From assembly GCA_023014485.1 (NCBI GenBank), contig JAJOZX010012247.1:1-64000 (forward strand): 64,000 nucleotides of DNA. Direction: 5' to 3'. A model generated the notes under the pieces. The model saw only the letters and a list, made by a program, of their open reading frames with translations. It searched no databases and was not told the DNA's origin. This stretch comes from Bathynomus jamesi (Eukaryota > Arthropoda > Malacostraca > Isopoda > Cirolanidae). This document shows positions 10,852-21,084 of the stretch, piece by piece (the first letter of the stretch is position 1; every line of letters starts with the position of its first letter). The translations under genes and the position numbers were made by a program.

Positions 10852-11334
10852 ACTTTTAAAATAGACGAGAATACACTCCAGAGAGTAATGAAGAGTGATC
10901 GAATCACACGCTCCAAATTTATCTGTGTTTTTGCGAAGAATGAAATAATGAAATTGCCAACTACGAGAAACTGGTACGGGATTATCGTGAACACCGACAT
11001 TGTGGTGGATGAGGGGATTCATTTGTTTGCAATCTATTTTAAAAATAGGGAAAGAATGTACTATTTTTACTCACTCGGCACTCAGCCCTGGAATGATCCT
11101 GTGGTTGTACAATTTATCGAACAGATACATGTACCTGAGATTGTATGGAACCCGTATCGCTTTCAAGGATATTATAGTAACATGTGCGGCATGTACAGCC
11201 TCTCATTTCTCATGCACATGTCACGTGGGAAGGGATTTATAAATTTTTTAAAATTATTCGATTTGTGCGACACTGAAATGAATGATAAAACGGTATGCAA
11301 ACAAATTAAAATTAGCACCCGCTATATTGTGTAA
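10852..11334 (+). pseudogene. PRO: Polinton adenain-like cysteine protease
   Basis: This C5/C48-type maturation protease would process capsid precursors. The in-frame sequence continues upstream of the ATG at 10888 (KIDENTLQRVM), so the original start was in the region lost with the capsid deletion. The catalytic His lies in EGIHLFAIYF (about 11017-11040) and the catalytic Cys in YYSNMCGMYSLSFL (about 11180-11200). The usual acidic residue in the FDSFG-like loop is not visible: here the loop reads YFYSLGTQ, with Tyr or Ser where Asp is expected. The frame is otherwise open to the stop, for about 150 residues. The missing acid may make even an expressed product inactive. Confidence 0.83.
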
Positions 11335-11382
11335 AGGTGTGTTCTATTGTGTAAATGCCTCTTTGTCGCCATTAAGACTTAT

Positions 11383-11679
11383 TTAATGGACACTAGTTCC
11401 GCTTTGTACATGTTTTCTACCATTTAATAAATCAAATGAAAATACAATGTGTTTTGTTCTTAACCCCCCAAAAAACTTAATTAGTTCCTCGATCACCTGG
11501 CTGGACCCGATGTGAGCCAATACCTCGAACTCTGTGTTCAGGTTGCTGAGTTGGTTGCGCGGTAAAGCATCCATAGCATTTATTACCCTTTCATCAAAAC
11601 GAAAAGTAGCTATAACACGATCAAGTTTCGCATCGGTCCTATAAGGAGAAGTTAACATGATTAGTTCATGCTGAATCAA
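11383..11679 (-). CDS. Small open frame at Polinton right end, unrecognised
   Basis: 98 codons on the minus strand (MIQHELIMLTSPYRTD...). It sits immediately outside the protease gene in opposite direction, where Polinton termini often carry short accessory genes. I recognise no domain and copy B does not reach this region in the window, so there is no paralogue to test it. It may be a real gene or a chance frame. Confidence 0.3.
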   Translation of the reverse strand: MIQHELIMLTSPYRTDAKLDRVIATFRFDERVINAMDALPRNQLSNLNTEFEVLAHIGSSQVIEELIKFFGGLRTKHIVFSFDLLNGRKHVQSGTSVH

Positions 11680-11711
11680 ATAAAGTTAAGTAAAAATAAA
11701 TTAGTTTAATT

Positions 11712-11899
11712 GAAGAGGTACAATAATGGAAAATCCCAATTAGGACGCATGGCAAATTGTAATCACAAAGCAGATATCCTGACAGTTTTCAAAAGTAAGC
11801 ATCGGGATAATCTTAAAAGTTTTTAATATTTCTAAAATCCTACCTGTACAACTTTCTGTAAATTTTTAAATTATCAAGAAATGTGCAAATAAAACAACA

Positions 11900-11955
<56 letters not shown>

Positions 11956-12165
11956 ATGCCGAAATAACCACGAAAGAAACAGACAATAATTAATAGCAAG
12001 TGCACTAATTTACAGCTCAAAAGGAAGGTTAGCTGGGTGTGCTAAACAACTCAGAATAATTAAAAGCGAGTACGCTAATTTACGGCTCAAAAGTAAGATT
12101 AGCTGGGTGTGCTACGCTTCTTCTGCCTGCAACGGGTCACGAACCCGCAGACAATTCTTAATAGT
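11712..12165. repeat. SINE-like repeat cluster with duplicated units
   Basis: 11712-11783 (CGCATGGCAAATTGTAATCA core) recurs at 13757-13830, and 11957-11992 (CCGAAATAACC core) recurs at 13725-13760. Between them lie (TA)n/(TG)n at about 11905-11956 and two tandem units of about 62 bp at 11986-12046 and 12054-12116 (both with TTAGCTGGGTGTGCTA). A B-box-like GGGTTCGTGACCC is readable on the minus strand near 12135. This looks like a tRNA-derived SINE family with internal duplication; no coding sequence is present. Confidence 0.5.
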
Positions 12166-12393
12166 TTTTAATATTTCTATTGTATCTATATTGTGTAAAG
12201 GTGTGTATACACTTCCGCTTAAATGACAAACTAATTTTCAAAACATTTATTATGACATTTATAAGTTAATCCGCCACATACGGGGCTCCAATAAACCTTA
12301 GCCCCCCGGCCCATGGCCTAAACCGTTAGAGGTACAGTAAAACTAAACATACCTTACAAAAGAGAATTTAATCCTGCATTTAATGAGAAACAA

Positions 12394-13290
12394 TTAAAAC
12401 TTGGTGTTCCCGCCATTGGCTTCTAAGACAGCCTGAATTCGCTTTGGGTAGCTTGCCAAAAGTGACGTTAATAGATCTTGATCGTTACGCAAATTTGCTA
12501 AACCAGTTTCAATGTGTTGCGTCATTGTATCTTTCGAAAATCGATTTGCTGCAGGTTCTTGAAACAAGAGACATTCAACCTTGTCCTTTATAACTGATCC
12601 AATGTGTTCACAGACGTTCACGTCAGGAGAATTTCCTGGCCATTCTTCATTTCCAAAGAAATCGATCTCATGGTTCCGCAACAACTGTTGAGTGGCTAAT
12701 ACCTTAAAGCAGGGGTCCTTATCGTGCAGAAGTGTGACCTGATCGCCATCCATAACATTGTTTGGGTTTCTTAGAAAAGGAATGACATGCTGGGATAGAA
12801 TAATATCACGAAAATACTGTCCATCCCAACTCTGACCATTTGACTTCAGCACCCACATGAACTTCTTTGCAGTGAACAAAACAAACACACCAACACAGTC
12901 TGGACTTTTTAATAATTCGCGATAATGTTCAGTGTCATCGATTTCATCTGGTGTTGTGGCCCACACTCGATCATTTTGGTAGTTAGGCCGACGTATTACG
13001 TAAACAAAAAATTCATCGGAGACAGCTAAATGCATGAAATCAATGATGTCCTTTGTTTCTTGAAAGAGTGGCAAATTTGGGCGCCCAGATTTGGTTGTAT
13101 CCATTTCACATTCATCCAAAGTTTTACTCCAATTTCTTTTGACGAAGTCCTCACTTCTTCGCAACTTTTTGGCAACCCATGAACGTGTTATAAAGGTGGC
13201 TCCAGCATCACGAGCTTCCCGAAATGTTATTGCTCGTATGCGATCTATCACACGTTGCCTCTCCGAATCACCAATTAACTGAGAAGCCAT
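12394..13290 (-). CDS. Tc1/mariner-like transposase, DD37E, internally deleted
   Basis: 298 codons, uninterrupted. The N-terminal part holds a helix-turn-helix DNA-binding region (ITRSWVAKKLRRSEDFVKRNW). The DDE core follows: first Asp in LAVSDEFFVYV, second in LLHDKDPCF, and Glu in SPDVNVCEHI. Thirty-seven residues lie between the second Asp and the Glu, so it is a DD37E arrangement, not DD34E or DD34D. Compared with the copy at 26009-26674, about 60 codons between QETKD and DFMHLAVSD are missing in frame. That stretch contains the linker with an RKRK cluster, so activity is doubtful. Cys in PCF replaces the common His-bearing PxHxS pattern but is shared by both copies. Confidence 0.85.
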   Translation of the reverse strand: MASQLIGDSERQRVIDRIRAITFREARDAGATFITRSWVAKKLRRSEDFVKRNWSKTLDECEMDTTKSGRPNLPLFQETKDIIDFMHLAVSDEFFVYVIRRPNYQNDRVWATTPDEIDDTEHYRELLKSPDCVGVFVLFTAKKFMWVLKSNGQSWDGQYFRDIILSQHVIPFLRNPNNVMDGDQVTLLHDKDPCFKVLATQQLLRNHEIDFFGNEEWPGNSPDVNVCEHIGSVIKDKVECLLFQEPAANRFSKDTMTQHIETGLANLRNDQDLLTSLLASYPKRIQAVLEANGGNTKF

Positions 13291-13353
13291 TATATTATCA
13301 CTTTATCAGCTAGAGTAATTTTAATACCTCCAATAAATAAAGAATTTTATATA

Positions 13354-13597
13354 CAGGGTGAGTCAAAAGTAGCGCCCGATTTCTGTTTTTTCGGCTGCAA
13401 TTGTGCATCGATCACGAGGGAGGGCACTTTGAAAATTGCAAGTAAAACAGCTTGGTACAGTTCCGTAATAATTTTCCCCCGAATAAATGGTTAGATAAAC
13501 ATGTCATTCATTTATTTCTACCTTCTTGTGCACTGTAATCAAATGGCAAACAAACAATCAACTGACAGAAATCGGGCGCTACTTTTGACTCACCCTG
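13354..13597. mobile_element. 244-bp Tc1/mariner MITE nested in the DD37E element
   Basis: Perfect or near-perfect inverted termini start CAGGGTGAGTCAAAAGTAGC (13354) and end with the complement (13597). TA flanks both ends (13352-13353, 13598-13599). The related copy at about 26730 has the uninterrupted site, giving a direct empty-site comparison. No coding capacity. Confidence 0.92.
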
Positions 13598-13680
13598 TAT
13601 TTTTATAATCACTAAAAACTATTTCGATATATGTAAACATGTAAGCTGCAAATGGGGGTGCTAAGGTTTTTGGAACCCCT

Positions 13681-13687
13681 TATATAT

Positions 13688-13723
<36 letters not shown>

Positions 13724-13830
13724 CCGAAATAACCGCAAAGGAGACAGAGAATGAGACAATAATTAAAAGAGATACAATAAGGGAAAACCCCGAGTAGGGC
13801 GCATGGCAAATTGTAATCACAAAGCAGATA
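13681..13830. repeat. (TA)n tract and SINE-like repeat copy
   Basis: 13681-13724 is an AT microsatellite. 13725-13830 repeats segments found at 11957-11992 and 11712-11783, here contiguous, which suggests this is the more complete copy of the repeat. Confidence 0.55.
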
Positions 13831-13867
13831 TCCTTTCACTTCGCTTTATCAAGAATTTTAAAAATTA

Positions 13868-14887
13868 CACTGCCCAACAAAAACATTTTTTTGCTGGTGA
13901 TTTAATTCTAAGACCTGTTTCTGGATAATATTGATGTGCTGATTTCAAAGATCACCTTAGATTTTGTCCATCACATCAGGTTTTCGTGCAATGTAATATG
14001 CCTATTTTGGGTGATCCATGAAGGGTGCTTATCAAAATTGATGATTTTTGAGACCTGTTAACAGCTGTTTTGCTGTTAAAATTTTATCTGTGGAATACGC
14101 AAATCTGTGCATTAAATCTAAAGGTCATGTACAACATATTAAAATCTTGGGTATCTGTGATTTCCCCAGGTGTGAGCGTGACGTCATGATCTGAGAGAGA
14201 TTTCCCATTGGCGGAGTGAGAGCAGCCGGTTCCGCTAGTAACGTTACTTGTAAACTTTCAGCAGTTGGGTTGCAATATGAGCATTAAAGTTCACTATCTC
14301 AACAGTCAACTGGATAAATTTCCAGAAAATCTTGGTGATGTTAGTGAAGAGCAAGGTGAAAGGTTCCACCAAGATATCAAAGTGATGGAAGAACCATACC
14401 AAGGAAGATGGGATACCCATATGATGGCTGACTACTGCTGGAGCCTGCAAAGAGATTGTCTTGACATCTCTCATTCTAGGAAGTCCTATAAGAGAAAATT
14501 TATCAGCACTGAAAAGTAAGAAAACAAGAAAAAGACAATTTTAAGAAAACTGGTCCCGTGCTTGCTTTAATATGGATTCATTTTTTGCTTATTTAAACAC
14601 TTTTAATCACTTTATGTGTCAATATTACCATTGTATACTAAAGTTCACTCCCTGCACAATTGTTTACTTTTCCATGCTGATTCTGAGTATGTAAAAACTT
14701 ATTTTTTGAAAAGAAAAAAAATTGGGCATAACCCTGCCAAAATGCGATATCTCCAAAATATCCGTATTTGATTGCTCGAAAACCTGACGTGATAGGCAAA
14801 AACTAAGGTGATTTTTGAAATCAGCACACCAAAGTTACCTAAAAACAGGTGTTAGAATTAAATCAGCAAAATTGGTGTTGGGCAGTG
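13868..14887. mobile_element. DNA element with CACTG ends and TTA duplication (CACTA-like?)
   Basis: Long inverted termini of about 100 bp begin CACTGCCCAACAAAAA and end TTGGTGTTGGGCAGTG. TTA is present directly outside both ends (13865-13867 and 14888-14890). CACTG ends with a 3-bp duplication are typical of CACTA/EnSpm-type elements, which makes that the leading but unproved assignment. The 1.0-kb interior keeps one conserved protein fragment on the plus strand. A shorter related element lies at 23982-24436. Confidence 0.72.
14265..14519 (+). pseudogene. C-terminal fragment of an element-encoded protein (GERFHQDI family)
   Basis: The 84-residue frame contains NMSIKVHYLNSQLDKFPENL, then EEQGERFHQDIKVME, YQGRW and MMADYCW. 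I know this block from many arthropod and other invertebrate repeat-encoded proteins, where it forms the C-terminal part of a larger protein. The catalytic part is absent, so only the tail survives in this deleted element. Its family assignment beyond that is uncertain. Confidence 0.6.
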
Positions 14888-14938
14888 TTATAATACATGC
14901 AATGAATGAACCGGAGTACATAATCACAAATTAACTAC

Positions 14939-15130
14939 TTACATCTCTAGGTCGTTAGCGGGAAAATCGTTTTCACTGTCACTAATTTCTGTAACAACCT
15001 GCGTTGAGAGAAGTTCATTCTGATCAACAGCGTTGAAAATTAGACACGTTGCCTCAGCATAGAAATCTCCATCTTCAAACAATTCGGGAGAGCTGTATAA
15101 CTGGGTCATGGCGAAGTAATTCAAAAGCAC
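14939..15130 (-). other. Unassigned short frame, possible exon
   Basis: 63 codons on the minus strand, acidic C-terminus (EISDSENDFPANDLEM). A relatively GC-rich stretch with GGGCGGGGC follows at about 15250. It could be the first exon of a transposase or host gene, but I find no splice signals or domain that settles it. Confidence 0.2.
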
Positions 15131-15849
15131 TAAACGATAAAAAACTGAAATGAGGTCCTGAGATGAAAGTGTCCCCTTTTATAAATGGGATCGTGATCAA
15201 CCCACGACACACGAATCGCGAGCTTCCTATTCGCTATCGGTGAATTTTGGGCGGGGCTTGACGCGTAGGCCCGCATAGCGGCCAAACGTACATTCTGGTC
15301 TCCGCCCACATGGCTGTGATTGGCTGCCCCGTGAAATCTGGGGCGTGTCAGATATTGCCATTCGTAGAGAGAGAGAAACGCTTTGTTTTTTTCTTGTATT
15401 CTGCCCGAGAGAGAGAGAGCGATAGGGAGAGAGTTACAAGGAGTTACAAGGAAAAGAAGTACCTCAAAAGGCCTTGCGGCCCATACCGAGGAGGTACCAA
15501 TGGCAACGGGTGCCAGGGAAAATTTTGTCTTTCAACTATGCTAGCAGTAGTAGAAAACTGGATAGAAAAGTATATAAATAGCTCTATATTTACCTTGCTC
15601 ACAGAGACACCGTGCAAGCGAACTCCTGCAGAGTTTTCTTATGTTTTAATCTTAAACTATCAACGTGTTAAAGTAATTCCCACATATACTAGTCCTAAAT
15701 CGTTTCAAATCCAACTTCTAACCATTGTTGCGAGTTGGGTTATCATTTGAACTAAACATGCTTCTAAAATCGACATCTTTGAACCCGCGTCACGTAAGCG
15801 TCGATTGTAGCCCATATGCCTAACGAAAGGGATTAACTTTGTGGCATTT
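15131..15849. other. No gene recognised; GC-rich and (GA)n patches
   Basis: Contains GC-rich sequence with GGGCGGGGC and CCGCCC boxes at 15240-15310 and a GA-rich tract at about 15363-15445. A 146-codon frame at 15310-15750 crosses the low-complexity tract and shows no domain; I consider it chance. Confidence 0.4.
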
Positions 15850-16145
15850 TTCGCCAGTTTACAATCCACCTACCTACTTCCCCACCAATACCCAGCGCGC
15901 GCACTTCGGCCATTAGCCGGCGGTGAGGTACCTTATCAAAGGCCTTCTAATCAATCGCCCTACTCTTATCATACTCACTCAACATGACGTAGAAAAACTC
16001 GAGCATGATGGTGAGACACGACCTATGCCATCTAAACCCATGTTGGAGTCCCCAAGTAGCTTGTAAGAATCCAAATGGTCAACAATCCTACTCGCTATTA
16101 TCCCCTCTAAATATTTACCTACAACTGAAGTTAAATGGTGTTATT
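15850..16145 (-). pseudogene. Non-LTR retrotransposon reverse transcriptase fragment
   Basis: On the minus strand the reading gives VVGKYLEGIIASRIVDHLDS, then a degraded fingers region, then KAFDKVPHRRLMAEVRALGI and GRWIVNW. These are the fingers and palm motif A region (AFDKVPH) of LINE reverse transcriptases. Stops and frame changes are present, and no motif C (YADD/FADD) is retained. It is a dead internal fragment. Confidence 0.82.
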
Positions 16146-16531
16146 TATAGAGGTTCCAAGCCTCTCTTCCACGCATGAGATAGCAGTAGCGTCCTAATCG
16201 TAGCAGTAGAGAAAAAGACAATACTAAAAGTTTTTCTTTTTTTCTGCAGTCAGAGGAGAACATCCCTAACCTAAGCTAAAAGGACAGAGTGGGATGGGAA
16301 GGGGTCCTAGTAACCCACGGGACAGGTTTGTACAACAGACTTCACCCGCCCTCCCGAAAGAGAGAGAACCTAAAGGAATTGGCAGGCAATTTCTCTAGAA
16401 TCCCACGACTCGGGACCGGAGGGCTGTCACACCCAAGTATAAAGTTTACTACACCCAGAAGGAACGTGCATAACCTTTATACCCCCTGCGAGAGGGAGAG
16501 AGAGAGAGAGCGTGAAGGAGAGAGAGAGAGC

Positions 16532-16581
<50 letters not shown>

Positions 16582-17195
16582 GGAGATGAGGATGGTTTGT
16601 GAATTTTTATGGTGCCCTATCTAAAATAGGATCGGAAAAAATTTATTGCCTCTGAAATATAAACGTCTCAAACTGGAGATTAATTAGCCATGAAGGAAAA
16701 GGAAAAAAATGATCAGTGCGCGAAGTTCTTCAGCCCTTCGAGACAATTCCTCCCATCTGTAAAAGTTTATTGTATCCCGGAATTCTCATACGATGCAATA
16801 AATAAATAAAAAAAAAATAACAGATGTGTGATGGATGCGTATCATTAACCCCCAAAGTTTAGATCATAAACTTGGCGGAAAAAAGTTTATCTAAGGGATA
16901 TATATATATTCCATAAATATTTATGACCGTCTATTGTTCAGGTGTTTATTTCGTTTAATTAGGAAAATGTTTAAGGAGGAATTTGATCATACCGTTTTAC
17001 CTTCTCTCCATTTCCCTCAAGCTTTACAATCCAACTTAGAGAGAGAGAGATTTATACATATATAGGATCACCTTTGCTTTCGATGGCATCGGCCCGAATT
17101 GTTCATTCTGGCGAAGGTAAAACTTTTCACCCAGCCATAGACCTACTTTTTAAAGGGGTGTATATATAAGAGTGAGAGAGGAACGAGAGGGAGAG

Positions 17196-17244
<49 letters not shown>

Positions 17245-17320
17245 CGAATGGGAGAGCGAGAGGGAGAGCGAGAGAGAGAGATCGCTGCTAGGGAACCCTG
17301 GCTACCCATTTATCTACCAA
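16146..17320. other. No gene recognised; (GA)n microsatellites
   Basis: GA-rich simple repeats occur at about 16490-16590 and 17170-17282, separated by AT-rich sequence. Apparent frames across the repeats encode Arg-Glu or Ser-Leu alternations and are artefacts of the microsatellites. Confidence 0.5.
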
Positions 17321-17334
17321 CCGTGGAACGACGC

Positions 17335-17365
17335 GCCGCCACTGGGTCTCGAACCCGGCGTATAT
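17335..17365 (-). repeat. B-box-like tRNA-derived SINE remnant
   Basis: On the minus strand GCCGGGTTCGAGACCCAG is a good match to a tRNA T-arm with pol III B box. No matching A box or full cloverleaf was found, so a SINE remnant is more likely than a tRNA gene. Confidence 0.4.
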
Positions 17366-17499
17366 AATCGTGTGTGCGTAATATTTTATGGGCATATAGA
17401 CGGGTGTGTACGTGCCAAAACGAGGTATACACTGTGCCAACTGGCTGATAGTGCCTGGAGGCACTCGCTGATTAAACCAACTGGCTGATTAGGGGCCTA

Positions 17500-18850
17500 T
17501 AAGACAACGTCCGCTCGGCTGAAATCTTCATATGCGCTTGGCTCCTGCCAGGCGAATACCTCTGTTCCTCTCTCTCCTTCTCTTCTCTTTCTCTTGGGGG
17601 ATAACTCCGCCTCCATGTTGCATAACCCCTTGTTGCTCTTGCAACATTCCCTCCTCCCACATTTCGGGGGATGTCTTGCAACAAGGGGGTTGGCATTGGC
17701 GCTGGTGCCAGCATTCTTGCAACATTGATCAACATTTGCAATTGCGTTGCACTCCCTCCTTTTTCACCCACACTACTGATAATGTTTATGTTCTTTGTTT
17801 TGCATTGCTCCTTGTGCATTTTAAGTTCGTTGTCCATCGATATCGCGTGTTTTGTAGCCTTGTGGGCCTCCGAGATGGATCCGTTGGCGCCTACCTGTTC
17901 TGTTAGCTTCTTGCCATGTAGCACTGTAGCAGTCCGGCTCGAGGGTTCCTAGGTGTGTTAGCTGCATGTTCTGTACAAGACTTAGCAGCCGTATTGTGTC
18001 CGAGATGTTGAAAAAATTTTGTGTGCTATTTGTGTTTTGTTTGCTATTTGGGTACATTTTTTTTTCTCACACTCCTTCTGTTGTCATTTGAAACTTGTCC
18101 TTTGAACTTGTCGGGAGATGATGGTAGTAGCATTTTCTCCCGTACTGACAGGTTCCATATGTCGCGTAGGTCTTGCAAATGGCTGGATGGTAGAATTTGC
18201 ATTTTTCACCAAATTTGCAGTGACCATTATTGTAGAAGTAGTTGCACACAGGAGGATGTTCGTAAATACATTCTCCTCCCTTATATCTGCATATTCCTTT
18301 CACATAGTATTTACATATAGTATATTCTTCCCCATTTTAACTTGGGGTCTTTGTTTTTGGTGGTTTCAGTATGGTTTCTTCATTGTCTACTTGCTTTTTT
18401 CTATTGCTGCTGATGCCCTTTCTTTGAAAACTTTGGATTTGGCTTTGTGCCTCTGTTTCCTCTGTTGATGCTTCTTTTATTTCTATTATTTCTGCTTTTT
18501 CTGTTTTCTTTTCCTGTTCGTTTTTCGCAGTTTCCTCTCGTACTATCTTCGTTCCTTCTATTTCTTTTCTCTGTTCGTTATTCATAAACTCCTCTTTTGC
18601 CTTTTCCTCATAGTCTCGTTCTGCTTTAAAAACCGTAAACGAGTTTATTTCGATTATGCAGCTTTTGCAGAAGAACTTGATTCCGTTCAATTGTTTAGCG
18701 CCCGTTATAAGAGAGATTTCTTCGTCGCTCCATTTCAGGCAGTGAAATTCGACTTAGGTCTGGCAAAGATCGCAGTGAATCTACTTTGATTCACCTGTTT
18801 CTCTTTTACAGTATCCACAGGGTTGTACGAATTTATTTATCATTGCCATG
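17500..18850 (-). pseudogene. LINE ORF1-like remnant with PHD-like, coiled-coil and CCCH parts
   Basis: Reading from 18850 downwards on the minus strand: a cysteine-rich start (QPCGYCKRETG), a KFFCKSC pair with PHD/RING-like spacing near 18680, a long charged Glu/Lys helix-forming segment (18400-18620), then three CCCH zinc fingers (18067-18303), then a Gln/Arg-rich tail to about 17500. The frame changes several times. ORF1 proteins of CR1-like and related LINEs can combine a PHD-like finger, coiled coil and zinc fingers and bind RNA. The order here fits, but no reverse transcriptase follows directly, so this is a best reading. Confidence 0.5.
18067..18303 (-). CDS. Tandem CCCH zinc-finger block
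   Basis: Two complete C-x8-C-x5-C-x3-H fingers are read as CNYFYNNGHCKFGEKCKFYH and CKTYATYGTCQYGRKCYYHH, preceded by a partial one (CRYKGGECIYEH). CCCH fingers bind single-stranded RNA. The frame ends at 18067 and is flanked by frames belonging to the same remnant. Confidence 0.75.
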   Translation of the reverse strand: MKGICRYKGGECIYEHPPVCNYFYNNGHCKFGEKCKFYHPAICKTYATYGTCQYGRKCYYHHLPTSSKDKFQMTTEGV

Positions 18851-18859
18851 TTTCTAATG

Positions 18860-19790
18860 GTATGTAAATGACTGTGCTCGAAATATTAACTCAAAATGGG
18901 AATTTATTAAGTGAGGTTTTTGACTCGACTTTAGAAATGAGGGAGGGAAAGTTTTTCCGTTATTCCCTGTGGTGGGGGATGGGGGATGTGGCACGCTGTA
19001 GACTCTCACTGATTGGTGCCCTGGAGTGTACCGCGGGGGATAACTCAGGAATATTGCCTTTCGATGGACAGTTAGATTTCCTCCGAGAGAAAACACTCAG
19101 AATAGATTGTATAGATTAAGTTGCTTTAATTTTATTTGCTTTATTTCAACAAACGCCGCTATTTTACCACTTAAATAGGCATACGACTGTGTTCACTGAA
19201 TATTCACTCAAAAATTGGCACTACTTAAAAAGGATTAACTGCAGGATTTTTATTGTAATATCACTTCTACAGATCTACAGAAGCTAAGGCTAACAAAGAC
19301 CCTAAGATCCACTCTAAGGTTAGCCCGAGAGAAAGGAAAAAGGAGGGGGTTAAAAGAGGAGAATAAGGGGTTACGTAAGTAGCAAAACCTATCATTCGTG
19401 GGTTACGTTCCTTCAGAAAAAGAAAAAGAAAGACTGCCCATCATCATCCGTCGGCCACTGCCGACAAGTCGGAAAAATAGTCGAAGAGAATAGGAGAGGG
19501 GTGAAAGATGAAAAGAAGTAAAATAAGAACGCTTACAAACGATGCGAACACAGTCTTAACTCACTGTCATACCATGCAAACTACAGATATGCCAGTAAAG
19601 AGAGTTACAGACATGCAAGTAAGGAAAAAGAAAGTAGGTAGAGTATAAATACATCTACGTTCGTGTTAGTCTAATTTTTTTTTAAATAATTTTATTGCTG
19701 GCATCACACGCTGGCATGTCAGAAGCTGGCATTAATCGTCAACAGACTCATCCTCGACCACCACCCCCAGAGCTCCTGTTGTTAATTGTT
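18860..19790. other. No gene recognised
   Basis: Neither strand gives a recognisable domain. The stretch contains purine-rich and AT-rich segments; the end next to 19790 is probably LINE 3' sequence. Confidence 0.4.
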
Positions 19791-19798
19791 TTTTTATT

Positions 19799-21060
19799 TT
19801 AAATAACGTTAATATTTTTAAAATGCCTATCTAAGCGGTTCTTAAACATATTAACGCTGGTAGAGTTAACGATTGACGCGGGAAGATTATTCCATTTATC
19901 AATTCCTTTAAACGTAAAGAAGTTTTTAGCGATATTAGTAATGAAACGTCTGCCACGCAACTTAAATCCGTTATTACGAGTATTGCCATTATCGAAAGTG
20001 AACAGTTTGTCAAAATTTACGTTATCAATTTTATTAACGATTTTGAAAACTTCAATAAGCTTCCCCCTTAATCTCCTAGTTTCGAGTGAATGCAAGTCTA
20101 ACTCTTTAATCTTATCTTCATAAGGTTTGTTGCGCAATGACGGAATTAGTTTCGTGGAGCGACGTTGAACCCTTTCCAACCTATCAATATCCTCACGCAA
20201 ATACGGGCACCAAACTGAACGGCATATTCTAAATGAGGCCTGACTAGGGACTTGTAAAAGAGCAATATAATATTCTTCGATTTAAATTCGAAATTACGCG
20301 CTATGAAGCCTAGCATCCTATTGGCTTTTGCACAAGACTCCAGGCAGTGGTTCCTAACTTTTAAATCCTTAGATACGCGTACGCCTAAATCTACTTCCTC
20401 GTCAACGCTCGCTAACTCTCTATCATCCATCGTGTACGTGTAATTATTGTTACGAGAACCTATATGCAAAACTTTACATTTGTCTACGTTAAATTGCATC
20501 TGCCCCTTATTCGTCCACTCCATAATCCTATTTACATCGTCTTGGAGCCTATTTCTATCGTCCTCGTTAACAACTTACCGCCTATTTTAGTATCGTCCGC
20601 GAATTTTGACACGTTAGTCAATCTACATCTATGTCGTTAATATAGATTACGAATAGCAATGGGCCTAACACTGAACCCTGTGGGACACCACTACCTACAT
20701 CCAACCACCCCGATTCACTATCATTAACAACGACCCTCTGTCTCCTAGCACGAAGCCATTCTTCTAACCAGTTAGCAACCTGACCGCGTATACCGTGCGC
20801 TTTAACTTTCGCAATTAATCTTCTATGCGGAACTGTATCGAACTCTTTTTAAAATCTAAATAAATTACGTCAGCCGCTCTATGCCTATCGTATTCGCGCA
20901 CTATTTCGTTATATAATTCTAACAAATTAGTTAAACAAGATCTATGGCGTCGAAACCCCTGCTGACTACTATTAATCAAATCTCGACTTTTTAAGTGATC
21001 GATGATACGATCCCTAACTACGGATTCCAAAAGTTTACTTTTATTCGGACTTTCCAACGA
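19799..21060 (-). pseudogene. CR1/Jockey-type LINE, reverse transcriptase C-terminal half
   Basis: From 21060 downwards: LESVVRDRIIDHLKSRDLIN, SQQGFRRHRSC, then motif A region (YLDFKK, about 20860), then [20 protein letters not shown] (20640-20700) and catalytic FADDTK (about 20595). The thumb follows with MQFNVDKCKVLHIG, then SLVRPHLEYAVQF and the C-terminal REDIDRLERVQRR block. Several frame changes occur (near 20820, 20570 and 20200). The 5' half with endonuclease and ORF1 is missing, the usual 5' truncation. It directly abuts a SINE at 21085. Confidence 0.9.
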
Positions 21061-21084
21061 AACACCTGTAACCGTCACAATGCG

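Larger units (their letters stand above)
558..11700. mobile_element. Polinton/Maverick copy A (left part outside window)
   Basis: A complete Polinton gene kit is visible: protein-primed PolB on the minus strand, then packaging ATPase, integrase, minor capsid protein, major capsid N-terminus and adenain-like protease on the plus strand. The order matches animal Polintons, self-synthesising virus-like transposons of about 15-20 kb. Neighbouring genes are tightly packed, with a stop/start overlap at 7427-7431. Most genes carry frameshifts and the major capsid gene is largely deleted, so this copy is dead. No terminal inverted repeat or 6-bp target duplication could be placed. The left end lies beyond the window, and the right end is set at about 11.7 kb, where recognisable Polinton frames stop. 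Confidence 0.92.
12282..13680 (-). mobile_element. Tc1/mariner DD37E-type element, copy 1
   Basis: Terminal inverted repeats are visible: CGGGGCTCC...CCTTAGCCCCCC at the left (12282 onward) and its complement at the right (to 13680). TA is on both sides (12280-12281 and 13681-13682). It carries a transposase frame on the minus strand and a nested 244-bp MITE at 13354-13597. A second, truncated copy lies at 25672-26818. Confidence 0.82.

Noticed and set aside
16480..16610. Open frame rich in Arg-Glu repeats
   Set aside because: It is the translation of a (GA)n microsatellite; the opposite strand gives Leu-Ser repeats. No domain or codon bias supports a gene.
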